A stretch of DNA of 64,000 bases. Source: Paenibacillus chondroitinus NBRC 15376. Lineage in GTDB: Bacteria > Bacillota > Bacilli > Paenibacillales > NBRC-103111. The notes under the pieces were generated by a model. The model had not been told where the DNA came from. It searched no databases and saw only the letters and a list, made by a program, of their open reading frames with translations. Location of the stretch: positions 1-64,000 of the forward strand of contig NZ_BILW01000008.1 in NCBI RefSeq assembly GCF_004000765.1, written 5' to 3'. Both the position numbers and the translations under genes were made by a program. Positions 1 to 7,858 of this stretch are shown here, in pieces; position 1 is the first letter of the stretch; every line of letters begins with the position of its first letter.

Positions 1-11
1 AAAAAAAAGTT

Positions 12-416
12 ATGAATAAGGTAGCCACAACTCTCATAGACAAACTTAAGCACCAGGTACGAATTTTAAAACAGAATATTATAGCCTTATACTTGTCTTA
101 CAAAGACCCTCGAGTACCGTGGTACGCGAAATGGATTGCGATATGTGTAGTCGCTTATGCATGCAGCCCCATCGATTTAATTCCTGATTTCATTCCTGTA
201 CTGGGCTACCTTGATGATTTGATCTTGGTTCCTTTAGGGGTTACCCTTGCCTTGCGATTTATTCCAAAGCCTATACTGGAGGAGTATCGAGAAAAAGCGA
301 AAGAATTGGGGAAAAAGAAACCAAAGAATTGGCTCGTCGGTGCTTTATTCATTGCCATTTGGATTCTTTGCGCTGTTTGGATAGGAATCATGGCTTACAA
401 AATGATGCGACCGTAA
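12..416 (+). CDS. YkvA-type DUF1232 small membrane protein
   Basis: This is a 134-residue protein. Its centre carries the DUF1232 signature, YACSPIDLIPDFIPVLGYLD at about residues 49-68, the family hallmark. A hydrophobic segment near residues 40-52 and a second near 110-130 suggest membrane association, with a basic KAKELGKKKPKN stretch between them. The molecular function of the family is not established. The ATG at 12 is the first start in the window, and the 11 bases before it show no ribosome-binding site, so the real start could lie outside the window. A strong terminator follows directly. The call to the family is firm; the start is not. Confidence 0.8.
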   Translation: MNKVATTLIDKLKHQVRILKQNIIALYLSYKDPRVPWYAKWIAICVVAYACSPIDLIPDFIPVLGYLDDLILVPLGVTLALRFIPKPILEEYREKAKELGKKKPKNWLVGALFIAIWILCAVWIGIMAYKMMRP

Positions 417-420
417 AACT

Positions 421-467
421 AAAAATGACGATACACTTCAAGGAAGAAGGTGTATCGTCATTTTTTT
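421..467. terminator. Bidirectional rho-independent terminator
   Basis: The inverted repeat aatgacgatacac / gtgtatcgtcatt is flanked by A-runs on the left and a T-run on the right. It can end both the DUF1232 gene from the left and uppP from the right. Confidence 0.85.
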
Positions 468-490
468 ATCGATCAATGAAGAACGACTTC

Positions 491-1300
491 TTAACTCATA
501 ATAAAGATAAAGAAAATGGCTGCGACAACAAAACGATAATAGGCAAAGTGAGTCAGCTTTACTTTTTCAAGAATCCGCATAAAAGTAGCGACGGCTGCCA
601 TTGCAACGAGAAATGCAACAATAAAACCTACTGCAAAAAAGCCAATGTCACCGGTAGATAATAGTTTATAGCTCTTCAAAAGATCATAACCACTGGCAGC
701 CACCATCATCGGGATGGCGACTAAAAACGAGAAATTAGCAGATGTTTTATAATTTGCATCGACGAGTAATCCACCTGCAATTGTTGCGCCTGCTCTTGAA
801 AAACCAGGCCAAAGCGATAAGCATTGAGCAAGCCCAATTAAGAAAACTTGTTTGTAACTTAACTGGTCGATCGTTTCTGATTTAACAACCGATTTCCTTT
901 TTTCAGCATAAATCATGAAAACCCCACCTACAAGAAGCCCCCATAGCACAGTGTTTGTTGTAAACAAATAGGTTTTGATAACGTCATGTAAAATCGCACC
1001 CAGTATCAGTGCAGGCAACATACCAAGCACGATATGTAGCAGATTCATTCGTTGAACGGTTCTTTTTCCGGCCTCCGTCGGTTTCTTCCATCCAAATAAT
1101 AGATCGGCAATTCGCTTCCGATACAAAACGGCTACTGCGAGAATCGCACCTAATTGGATGACGATTTCAAACGTCTCAGCCTTGCCTCCTTTAAATCCAA
1201 GCAAATCTCCCGCTAATATGAGATGACCTGTTGAAGAAATCGGTAAAAATTCGGTGATGCCCTCGACTATCCCTAAAATAATGGCTGTAATATAATCCAT
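491..1300 (-). CDS. uppP: Undecaprenyl-diphosphatase UppP (BacA)
   Basis: UppP is an integral membrane phosphatase that dephosphorylates undecaprenyl diphosphate, recycling the lipid carrier for peptidoglycan and wall polymers. Its activity also confers bacitracin tolerance. The protein has 269 residues, the usual family length. It has both diagnostic motifs, EGITEFLPISSTGH near the N-terminus and WPGFSRAGATIAGG in the middle, and about eight hydrophobic segments. An AGGAGA ribosome-binding site precedes the ATG at 1300. It is transcribed alone, convergent with the DUF1232 gene. The second motif reads FSRAG where many homologues have SRSG, a tolerated variant. Confidence 0.95.
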   Translation of the reverse strand: MDYITAIILGIVEGITEFLPISSTGHLILAGDLLGFKGGKAETFEIVIQLGAILAVAVLYRKRIADLLFGWKKPTEAGKRTVQRMNLLHIVLGMLPALILGAILHDVIKTYLFTTNTVLWGLLVGGVFMIYAEKRKSVVKSETIDQLSYKQVFLIGLAQCLSLWPGFSRAGATIAGGLLVDANYKTSANFSFLVAIPMMVAASGYDLLKSYKLLSTGDIGFFAVGFIVAFLVAMAAVATFMRILEKVKLTHFAYYRFVVAAIFFIFIMS

Positions 1301-1349
1301 TCATATTCTCCTATCCATGCTTAATTATAGTGTTTATTTTAAAAAGTGC

Positions 1350-2099
1350 TTACAACGAACGCAGGCTCGCCTTTTTTGTAAACCATAATTTATAACTTAA
1401 AAGGCTAAGCAAAATGCTGGTTATTCCTGCTGAAGAAGTAAACGCGAACATAATAAGAATTTGATACCTTACCGCTTCTACTGGGTCGGCGCCTGCAACA
1501 ATCATTCCGGTCATCATGCCCGGAAGTTGAACAAGACCAACCGTTTTCATTCCATCAATAGTCGGAATCATGCTCGCCTTTACGGCACGCTTCATACAAT
1601 CTTGGATGGATTGGCGTACATTGGCCCCCAGGGAGAGCAAAGCTTCGATCTCCCCTTTGGACGATTGCACGTCACGCTTCATTTGATTTAAAAACAAGCT
1701 GGAAACGACCATAGCATTACCAATCGTCATACCGCTTATAGGGATGATATATTGCGGCGTTGGTTCAATGATACGTAAGCTGAGCAAGAGAACCATAATA
1801 AGACCTTCTGTTACCGTTATTGATAAGGCAATTCTCCAGCGTATACCTGAAAGCCCTTTTCCTCTTTGTGAGGCATTCCATGATGCCACCGTGATCATGA
1901 CACCAACAATCAATACAATCAAAATGGGGGCATCCGTATGAAATATGAAGTGAAGGACATATCCTACTAACAACAATTGTATACTGGAACGAATCGTACC
2001 GATCGTTATTTCACGTTCAAGCCCGAGTTTCTGCCACATGGAAACAAAAATGGTAATAGCAATAAATACAAGCGTAAAGGCTAAGGCATAGGCTGACAT
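1350..2099 (-). CDS. fetB: FetB/YbbM-type ABC exporter permease (UPF0014)
   Basis: This 249-residue polytopic membrane protein begins with the typical N-terminus including LGLEREITIGTIRSSIQLLL, and has the GMMTGMIVAGADPVEAVRYQ stretch conserved in UPF0014 permeases. In E. coli FetAB is an iron exporter linked to oxidative-stress resistance; the Firmicute substrate is not certain. The ATG at 2099 lies just downstream of the stop of the ATPase gene at 2103, so the two genes are a translationally close pair. The family call is secure; iron as substrate is inferred from the family only. Confidence 0.88.
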   Translation of the reverse strand: MSAYALAFTLVFIAITIFVSMWQKLGLEREITIGTIRSSIQLLLVGYVLHFIFHTDAPILIVLIVGVMITVASWNASQRGKGLSGIRWRIALSITVTEGLIMVLLLSLRIIEPTPQYIIPISGMTIGNAMVVSSLFLNQMKRDVQSSKGEIEALLSLGANVRQSIQDCMKRAVKASMIPTIDGMKTVGLVQLPGMMTGMIVAGADPVEAVRYQILIMFAFTSSAGITSILLSLLSYKLWFTKKASLRSL

Positions 2100-2102
2100 T
2101 GA

Positions 2103-2840
2103 CTAATAGTTTCCCTCCTCTCTCAATTGGAGGTAGCGTAGCGCCGCGGATGTCTTAGGCTGCTTAAAAAACGAATCTGAACTCGTATCCTCCAATAGCG
2201 TTCCCTCCGCCATAAACCAGACGCGCTGACTGATGGCTTGCGCTTGCTGTATATCATGAGTAATCCAAATCATGGTGACTCCTTCTTGGGTGTGAAGGTC
2301 TGTCAATAACTCCTCAACGGCATGTTTACTGTTTTGGTCAAGTGAGGCGGTCACTTCATCCAATAGCAGCACCGGTGCATTTAGCATTAGCGCACGTATT
2401 AAAGCTATTCTTTGTTTTTCACCACCTGAGAGGTCACCAGCGTTCTTCCCCCATCCCAAATGTTCAAGACCAAGTGATGCCATCAAAAATTCAGCTCTTC
2501 CTTGATCAAATGGAACCCGGTGAATCCGACTTGCTGCCCTCAAATTATCCTCAATAGTCCCCTGCAGCATGACAGCATGTTGGGCTACATAAACGACATG
2601 TTTCCTCCACTCCGTAGGTGACCAATCCCGAAAAGAACGATTCTGAAGCCAGAGTTCACCTTCTTCAGGCTCATCAAGCAAAGAAAGCAAGCGTAATAGC
2701 GATGTTTTCCCTTGTCCCGATGTTCCGATTAAAGCAATGGTAACTGGTGTTTCAACTATAGCAGATACATCTGAAAAGAGAATGCCATTCTTTTGGGTTG
2801 GCAACGCTCTGACGAGACCTTCAAATGATAAAATGGCCAA
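2103..2840 (-). CDS. fetA: FetA/YbbL-type ABC ATPase
   Basis: This is a 245-residue ABC ATPase with a Walker A motif (GTSGQGKTS), signature LSGGEKQR and Walker B (LLLDEVTASLD). It is the nucleotide-binding partner of the permease encoded immediately downstream. The start appears to be TTG at 2840, preceded by a modest GGAAG site, since no better ATG matches the conserved N-terminal beta strand (AILSFEGL). The pair forms a complete exporter half-set: one ATPase and one permease, each expected to dimerise. Confidence 0.85.
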   Translation of the reverse strand: MAILSFEGLVRALPTQKNGILFSDVSAIVETPVTIALIGTSGQGKTSLLRLLSLLDEPEEGELWLQNRSFRDWSPTEWRKHVVYVAQHAVMLQGTIEDNLRAASRIHRVPFDQGRAEFLMASLGLEHLGWGKNAGDLSGGEKQRIALIRALMLNAPVLLLDEVTASLDQNSKHAVEELLTDLHTQEGVTMIWITHDIQQAQAISQRVWFMAEGTLLEDTSSDSFFKQPKTSAALRYLQLREEGNY

Positions 2841-2896
2841 TTCGACAACACTTCCGATTTTATTTTTTTATTGCACAACGACTTTTTTCTAAGGAG

Positions 2897-3553
2897 TTAA
2901 CGATCTTCTATCACTTGAATAGGAATGGCAATGGCCAGTCCATCTCCGATTTTGCCCCTTAGCTCCGGAATGATTTGACGGATCTTCTCCGCTTTACCAA
3001 CACACTCAATGATGACGGGAGCATGAGACGATAACGTGAAGAGCGATTGCTTATGGATGACATGGTCTTTGCCAAAACCTTCGATAGCTTTTGTGATGGT
3101 AGACCATATAAGATCATGTTCCTGAAAGAGCTGCAAAATCTCTTCGAAATTGGCAAGCTGAAATACATGCGCTTCTTCCTTCACATACACCCGGAGCATA
3201 AGATAGGATTGGTCGTTCATCGAGAGATCCTCCTTCAAAACGTTGATGACTTCCATTAAAGCAATGGCTCCATGGGGAATCATACCTTTCAATTCGGGCA
3301 AAATCGTTTCGAGCCGTTCGTAAGTATCGATCGCCTCGATAACAAGCGGTAGGTTACTGAAAGGAATATCCTCCTCCAATAAAACAGATCGTTTATCGTT
3401 TTTCTGACCAATTCCCTCATCCGTTCGGACAACGGTAGCCCCATCGACCCCGGACTTCCACAATAATTGCAGAACCTCGTGATACAACGGCCTCCATACA
3501 CTTTTGCTATCATCGAATTCCCCAACAACAATTTGAAGTAGCCGTAAGCTCAT
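2897..3553 (-). CDS. Tandem DUF190 protein of the fluoride cluster
   Basis: This 218-residue soluble protein is built from two similar halves. Each half has the DUF190 pattern ending in a conserved ILPELKGMIPHGAIAL or IIPELRGKIGDGLAIAI strand. DUF190 genes are commonly found next to crcB, but their role is not established; a PII-like fold suggests small-molecule sensing. The ATG at 3553 is chosen because it begins the domain (MSLRLLQIV), sits five bases after the crcB stop and has a GGGGTGA ribosome-binding site. An in-frame upstream extension would lie wholly within crcB. The duplication means one chain can provide two sensing domains. Confidence 0.8.
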   Translation of the reverse strand: MSLRLLQIVVGEFDDSKSVWRPLYHEVLQLLWKSGVDGATVVRTDEGIGQKNDKRSVLLEEDIPFSNLPLVIEAIDTYERLETILPELKGMIPHGAIALMEVINVLKEDLSMNDQSYLMLRVYVKEEAHVFQLANFEEILQLFQEHDLIWSTITKAIEGFGKDHVIHKQSLFTLSSHAPVIIECVGKAEKIRQIIPELRGKIGDGLAIAIPIQVIEDR

Positions 3554-3558
3554 ATTGC

Positions 3559-3924
3559 TCACCCCTTCATCCATGTGCCTCCATAAAAACCTATACCTGC
3601 AAATAGAATGCCCAATCCGTAACTCCCCACTACATATACGAACAATACCTTCCACTCTCTTTTTTTAATGAGCTGCACATTTTCCATGTTGAATGTAGAA
3701 AATGTCGTATAAGCCCCCATAAAACCGGTTCCTAGAAAAGTGTAGAGGTTTTCATTCCACGCCCCACCGACAAGCAATCCAAGTAAAAAGGAACCTGAGA
3801 CATTGATGAACAATGTAACACGCGGCAGAATCGGATGAAATTTTTTATTGCCCCAGGTACTAATGATGAAACGGGTACAAGCACCCAAAAATCCACCCAG
3901 AGCTACCCAAACCAAACTGATCAT
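3559..3924 (-). CDS. crcB: Fluoride channel subunit CrcB/FluC (copy 1)
   Basis: This 121-residue, four-helix membrane protein has the CrcB hallmarks GGFLGACTRF near the start, TLFINVSGSFLLG and GAYTTFSTF. Fluc proteins form dual-topology dimers that let fluoride leave the cell. When two homologues sit side by side, as here, they usually form an obligate heterodimer of opposite topologies. The ATG at 3924 overlaps the end of the other crcB gene by four bases, so the two are co-translated. The gene is in the same block as a fluoride-type CLC antiporter and a fluoride riboswitch. Confidence 0.93.
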   Translation of the reverse strand: MISLVWVALGGFLGACTRFIISTWGNKKFHPILPRVTLFINVSGSFLLGLLVGGAWNENLYTFLGTGFMGAYTTFSTFNMENVQLIKKREWKVLFVYVVGSYGLGILFAGIGFYGGTWMKG

Positions 3925-4325
3925 AACGGCCTTACCCTTCTTATTTTGCGATGGCTTTGCCGGCGATATATTTGATAACCGAGCCAGGAAAAAACAATCC
4001 CGCCCGCCATACTAAGAAGGACATACAACAATGCCATCTCCAGTAATTGGGCTTGAAGTAGAGTAATCGTTTCAACACTAAACGTTGAAAACGTAGTAAA
4101 TGATCCGATCAGCCCTGTTCCGATACTTAGACGCAACCATGCGGGTAGATTGGAACGAGAGTACGTCCACGTCGAAAACCAACCCAGTACCAAACATCCC
4201 AAAAGGTTGATAAGCAAGGTCCCCCATGGAAAGGGAGAACTCCACCAGGCTGCGGTCCAACGTTCAATTAGAAAGCGGAGTATGGCACCTACGCTTCCAA
4301 AAAGGCCAACCGCCCAAAAATTCAT
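3921..4325 (-). CDS. crcB: Fluoride channel subunit CrcB/FluC (copy 2)
   Basis: This 134-residue CrcB homologue has GSVGAILRFLIER, WGTLLINLLGCLVLG and GLIGSFTTFSTFSVET. Its C-terminus is very basic (QIYRRQSHRKIRRVRP), whereas the neighbouring copy is not; charge bias of this sort can fix opposite membrane orientations in paired Fluc subunits. The start has a strong AAAGGAGGCCTATAG ribosome-binding region. About 110 bases separate it from the upstream small gene, so it may be read through from the riboswitch operon or have its own promoter. Confidence 0.93.
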   Translation of the reverse strand: MNFWAVGLFGSVGAILRFLIERWTAAWWSSPFPWGTLLINLLGCLVLGWFSTWTYSRSNLPAWLRLSIGTGLIGSFTTFSTFSVETITLLQAQLLEMALLYVLLSMAGGIVFSWLGYQIYRRQSHRKIRRVRPL

Positions 4326-4437
4326 CTATAGGCCTCCTTTCTCTCTTGCTATTATTCAGGTTATCCAAGTATAGGATTGCCCTTAATGTTTACCTCTAAA
4401 ATAAACGAGGTAACTATTTAGATCAGATGACGAACCT

Positions 4438-4812
4438 TCATGTCTTCCTTTCTCTGTTGAGGACTTGATAATGAAATGAAACCTCCTGCCTCCACCGAGG
4501 GTTCACGAAACTAATCTGATCAACCCGGTTTAAGCTACGGCCAATGTTAAGCACTAAAGAATGTGTACCGGGTTCACCCAAATCGTAATGGGCAGGTTGG
4601 CCATTGGATGGATTTCCGAAGCCTAGTTCCACATCTGTAAAGGACAAATGATTAACTCTAAGAATTCCTTTGGCCAAACGAATGATTAATTCATATTTGC
4701 CCACCTGCGGAAAAGTAAGTATCGCTGATGAGTAGCCTCTAGAGAATTGACCATTAAGTTCAATGGTATCCTCGGTCTGTGATAATACCCGATCTTGGAA
4801 TACCCAACGCAT
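4438..4812 (-). CDS. Unrecognised 124-residue protein in the fluoride cluster
   Basis: I do not recognise this family. The ATG at 4812 lies four bases after the stop of the CLC gene and has an AGAGGGG ribosome-binding site, so it is almost certainly co-expressed with that antiporter. The sequence starts MRWVFQDRVLSQTEDTIELN, lacks a signal peptide or transmembrane helix and alternates polar and hydrophobic residues as in a beta sandwich, ending FVNPRWRQEVSFHY. It could be a cytoplasmic accessory or sensor for fluoride handling, but that is inferred from position only. Confidence 0.6.
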   Translation of the reverse strand: MRWVFQDRVLSQTEDTIELNGQFSRGYSSAILTFPQVGKYELIIRLAKGILRVNHLSFTDVELGFGNPSNGQPAHYDLGEPGTHSLVLNIGRSLNRVDQISFVNPRWRQEVSFHYQVLNRERKT

Positions 4813-4816
4813 GGAA

Positions 4817-6178
4817 TCACCCCTCTGCTGCCTTGTCGGCCAGTTTCTTTTTGTGTTGCTTAACGGTTGCCAGTGTGGTGCCTTCGGGCACATGTATCGA
4901 ATGCACTTTGGAAATACCTATTTTTTGCGAAGTATAGATTCCTGTATGACCGGAGGCTAAATAACTGACGATACAGGCAATGAAAAGATACTCCGCCCCA
5001 TAGGAACCAAACAGCTCGATGCCCATAATGAAGCAAGCGATGGGCGTGCTCGTTGCTCCGCAAAAAACAGCGATAAAGCCCAATGCCGCTAAAAACGGGG
5101 CATATAAACCAAATACCTCTGCTAAGGTATGCCCCAAAGTCGCACCGATACCAAACAATGGGGTAACCTCTCCGCCTTGGAAACCAGCCCCAAGCGTGAG
5201 CGACGTGAAAAGAAGCTTCCACAAGAAAGCCAGCGATGGAATATCGCCATTGAAGGATTGTTGAATTAATGGAATGCTCAGTCCTAAATAATCTCTTGTT
5301 CCAACAACATATACCAGACCGATAACAATCAAGCCGCCGCAGGCGGATTTTAGCATCGGGTTTTTAAAAATCTTGGTATACATCTTCTTCAGAAAATGAG
5401 TCAATTCACTAAACACTAAGCTTGTGAGGCCAAAGAGGGCCGAAGCCAAAACGACTTTGAGCACGACCCCTAACGAAAAGTCAGGTACGGGTCCCATTTC
5501 GTAATGAATATGATGAACGCCCCAGAATGAAGTCGTAACCAAGTCGCCTACCATACTGGCTACAAAAGCAGGAATTAAGGCTTCATGAGAGATAAGCCCA
5601 ATAGCCAATACCTCCAAACCGAATACAGTCCCCGCCAGCGGAGTGCCAAATATGGAACCGAAACCGCCGCTTATTCCGCAGATCAACAGCATTTTCCGAT
5701 CCTTCGCGCTTACCTTCAAGATGCGTCCGAATGCTTCGGCTAAGCTGCCCCCCATCTGAACGGCGGTACCCTCGCGCCCAGCGGAACCCCCAAATAAATG
5801 TGTGACCAATGTTCCAAATAAGACTAACGGAGCCATTCTCAAGGGAATCGTCTCTTGTCCCTCATGGATTTGCTCTAAGATCAAATTGTTCCCCTTTGAA
5901 CTATTCTTTCCGAGCTTTAAGTATAAGTAGCTGACGAATGCACCACCCAATGGCAGTCCGAATAACAGCCATGGGTGAAGGTTGCGAAGGTCAGTAACAT
6001 ATTCCAAGCCTTCCAGGAAGAATGCCGAGGCTGTCCCTGCTAATATGCCTACCCCACCCCCAAGCAGTATCCATTTGATAAAAGTCAAACATAAAGCAAA
6101 AGACATCGATTGTTTCGTAAATCTAAGAAGCTTTGCCCTAATTCTAGCCATCTTTTTTAATGCATCCTCTCTAATCAT
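4817..6178 (-). CDS. CLC-F type fluoride/proton antiporter
   Basis: This 453-residue membrane protein of the CLC family has the gating-glutamate motif GREGT (residues 134-138). At the usual selectivity position it has GNN (residues 96-98) in place of the chloride-type GSGIP. An asparagine there is typical of the fluoride-specific CLC-F clade. A second helix motif GLEVLAIG follows. It expels fluoride in exchange for protons. It lies directly behind a fluoride riboswitch, which supports the substrate strongly. The annotated ATG at 6178 has a poor ribosome-binding site; MARIRAK at 6151 behind AGAGAGG is a possible alternative. Confidence 0.92.
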   Translation of the reverse strand: MIREDALKKMARIRAKLLRFTKQSMSFALCLTFIKWILLGGGVGILAGTASAFFLEGLEYVTDLRNLHPWLLFGLPLGGAFVSYLYLKLGKNSSKGNNLILEQIHEGQETIPLRMAPLVLFGTLVTHLFGGSAGREGTAVQMGGSLAEAFGRILKVSAKDRKMLLICGISGGFGSIFGTPLAGTVFGLEVLAIGLISHEALIPAFVASMVGDLVTTSFWGVHHIHYEMGPVPDFSLGVVLKVVLASALFGLTSLVFSELTHFLKKMYTKIFKNPMLKSACGGLIVIGLVYVVGTRDYLGLSIPLIQQSFNGDIPSLAFLWKLLFTSLTLGAGFQGGEVTPLFGIGATLGHTLAEVFGLYAPFLAALGFIAVFCGATSTPIACFIMGIELFGSYGAEYLFIACIVSYLASGHTGIYTSQKIGISKVHSIHVPEGTTLATVKQHKKKLADKAAEG

Positions 6179-6185
6179 TGTTTTT

Positions 6186-6275
6186 GGACAAAAAAACAGA
6201 CTCCTACCAGGGATTAATCATCTCTGGTAGGAGTCATTAGCCTTACGGCGGTTATGGCGAACTCCATCGCCTATT
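6186..6275 (-). promoter_or_regulatory. Fluoride riboswitch with terminator switch
   Basis: Read on the minus strand, TAGGCGATGGAGTTCGCC, then ATAACCGCC...GGCTAATGACTCCT, matches the crcB-motif aptamer closely. The motif is a GGCGATGG stem, the pseudoknot ACCGCC region and the GCTAATGACTCCT segment. The final TGACTCCTACCAG pairs with CTGGTAGGAGTC and is followed by seven Ts (about 6189-6235), an intrinsic terminator that would be disrupted when fluoride stabilises the aptamer. It sits immediately upstream of the CLC-F gene. Confidence is high because the sequence and its context agree. Confidence 0.95.
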
Positions 6276-6482
6276 CAACATGAATTAATCTTATTCGATT
6301 CCCCTTAATTCGTCAATACGAAATTAGTTAAAGATATATTTGTTACGTAATGCGCATGCTTTCTGACACGTCGTTATTTCGTAATAAATAGAAACAGAGA
6401 TCGCCAAATTGGAGTAGTACCAGCGTAGCTGTTACTACTCGCGCGCATGGAATTATAATCAAATAAGAAGACCGGCATCTCA

Positions 6483-6863
6483 TTAAGAATTTAATTTTCC
6501 AATTACAATACCGCAGACGGCCCCACCGATCAAAATCAGAATTGGATGAAGTTTGGTTTTTGCCGAAACGAGAATGGCAGCTCCTGCAAGTATTAAAGCA
6601 TTCTGTCCTAAAGAGAACAGGGTTACGCATAGAAGTCCGATATCCGAAGGTGTTGCGCCTTTTCCAGAATCCTTTAACCATCGACTTTTAGCAAAACGTT
6701 GAATTTTATTGGCTGCTAAGGCAGAAAACAACCACGAAGAAAAATACACCGATTGTAGCCACAACCTCACCTATAAATCCTGCAGATTGTATCCGACAAA
6801 TGTAGCTGTGATCAGTATCGGTCCCGGTGTAATGTAGCCAAACGCTGCCGCTGCATTAAACAT
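6483..6863 (-). pseudogene. chrA: Decayed chrA (chromate transporter) fragment
   Basis: On the minus strand the pieces FGYITPGPILITATFVGYN, then GFIGEVVATIGVFF in the same or a neighbouring frame, then FSALAANKIQRFAKSRW and an extended C-terminal helix region read as one half of a ChrA CHR domain. The segments are in different frames, with a stop (TAG, 6774-6776) between them. The N-terminal half of a normal chromate transporter is absent. I read it as a truncated, frameshifted remnant. It marks the left part of an AT-rich accessory patch. Confidence 0.72.
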
Positions 6864-7229
6864 AAGATGTAACCCATCCCGATTCCGCTACCGGGGTAAG
6901 TGAAGCGGAAAAGTACATGGCGCGGGGTTACAACACTCAACGCATGCAAATAAACGAGGAATCAGTCATCGCTGCACAACGATTCCAGCAGAAGAATCGA
7001 AACCGCCTGTGGTTCAAGCAGTCTACTGAGTTTACTATACTCCACCCCGGTTTACCGAAGTTTACACAGGCTTTTGATGGCCTACCTGGGTCTACTTGGG
7101 TCTACTCAAAACTCTATAATTCTCGATCAAAAAACTATGACATTCCAAGCATGCTTCTTGTAACCAGCTTAGTGCAATCACCCTGTTAACTACAACAACT
7201 CATGTATCATCCATCGCCACTTTTGTCTT
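6864..7229. other. Intergenic stretch with no supported gene
   Basis: No convincing coding region, RNA gene or terminator was found in these roughly 370 bases. A 90-codon plus-strand open frame starting at 6917 has no ribosome-binding site or recognisable domain. A short local repeat (tacctgggtctacttgggtctactc, 7083-7107) lies inside it. The segment looks like decayed DNA between the chrA remnant and the unknown genes. Confidence 0.5.
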
Positions 7230-7520
7230 CTATTTCCTATCAAAATCCCTGTTAACAAGACAATGTAAGCTGTTTATTATGGTGCTTGGCATCTGGAATA
7301 TCGAAGGTTCGTGCTCGAATTCAGACTCGATGTCGTACATTCCTAAAACAGCCGTAATTAATTTAGGATCTCCTTCATCAAAACCATCCTTTAGGACGTA
7401 CAATCTATATTGAAAGCCATTGTACTCGTCATTCAAACATTCAAGGTCTGCCAAACCATCAAGTCCGCCCTTGAGGTTATCCTCAATTAATCGGTATAGT
7501 TTTAGCCATTTTATTTTCAT
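7230..7520 (-). CDS. Unknown acidic protein, 96 residues
   Basis: I do not recognise this protein. From ATG at 7520 it reads MKIKWLKLYRLIEDNL and continues with an acidic, aromatic-rich sequence (DGFDEGDPKLITAVLGMYDIESEFEHE). A TTG seven codons earlier overlaps the upstream stop and is an alternative start; the visible AGG site slightly favours the ATG. No membrane helix or signal peptide is seen. It is cotranscribed with the preceding small membrane protein, both lying just downstream of the imported ligA. Composition is AT-rich like its neighbours. Confidence 0.5.
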   Translation of the reverse strand: MKIKWLKLYRLIEDNLKGGLDGLADLECLNDEYNGFQYRLYVLKDGFDEGDPKLITAVLGMYDIESEFEHEPSIFQMPSTIINSLHCLVNRDFDRK

Positions 7521-7537
7521 AGTCACGCAACCTATAT

Positions 7538-7741
7538 TCAATTAGGATCGTTATTATCGTTCAAATGTTCTTCAAGCTTTGAACCAAACCGATATATTCC
7601 ATAAATCAAGATTCCAATCAACCCACTTTCCAACGCCTGGACATATTCGCTAGCGAGGAGTAGACCAGTCCCAAAACCAAAAAATATCACACAAACTATT
7701 TTGAGCATCGTTCCTTCATTTTGGTCTAACCATCTGAGCAA
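7538..7741 (-). CDS. Unknown small membrane protein, 67 residues
   Basis: I chose a TTG start at 7741 because a GAGGTG ribosome-binding site lies six bases upstream and a TATAAT hexamer (7779-7784 on the reverse strand) precedes it. Longer in-frame readings would start inside the ligA terminator. The protein starts MLRWLDQNEGTM, has two hydrophobic segments (KIVCVIFFGFGTGLLLA and GLIGILIYGIY) and a charged tail with HLNDNNDPN. The family is not recognised. It precedes the acidic 96-residue protein, with which it overlaps if the TTG start is used. Confidence 0.5.
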   Translation of the reverse strand: MLRWLDQNEGTMLKIVCVIFFGFGTGLLLASEYVQALESGLIGILIYGIYRFGSKLEEHLNDNNDPN

Positions 7742-7800
7742 GCCTGACACCTCACTTACATTTAATCTAACCTTAGCTATTATAAGCATAAAGTAAATAT

Positions 7801-7835
7801 AAAAGGTGTGCCACTTATTAAGTATACACACCTTT
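7801..7835 (-). terminator. Terminator of the complete ligA
   Basis: On the minus strand AAGGTGTG pairs with CACACCTT and is followed by TTATATTT. It sits 24 bases after the ligA stop. Confidence 0.7.
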
Positions 7836-7858
7836 ACGGTCGATCTAAGCTGTCTTTT

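Noticed and set aside
4326-4437. Second fluoride riboswitch before the crcB pair
   Set aside because: The GGCGATGG and ACCGCC elements are absent; only a weak TTACCTC/GAGGTAA stem is present.
6917-7189. 90-codon plus-strand open frame
   Set aside because: No ribosome-binding site, no family, and it lies in decayed DNA between the chrA remnant and the unknown genes.
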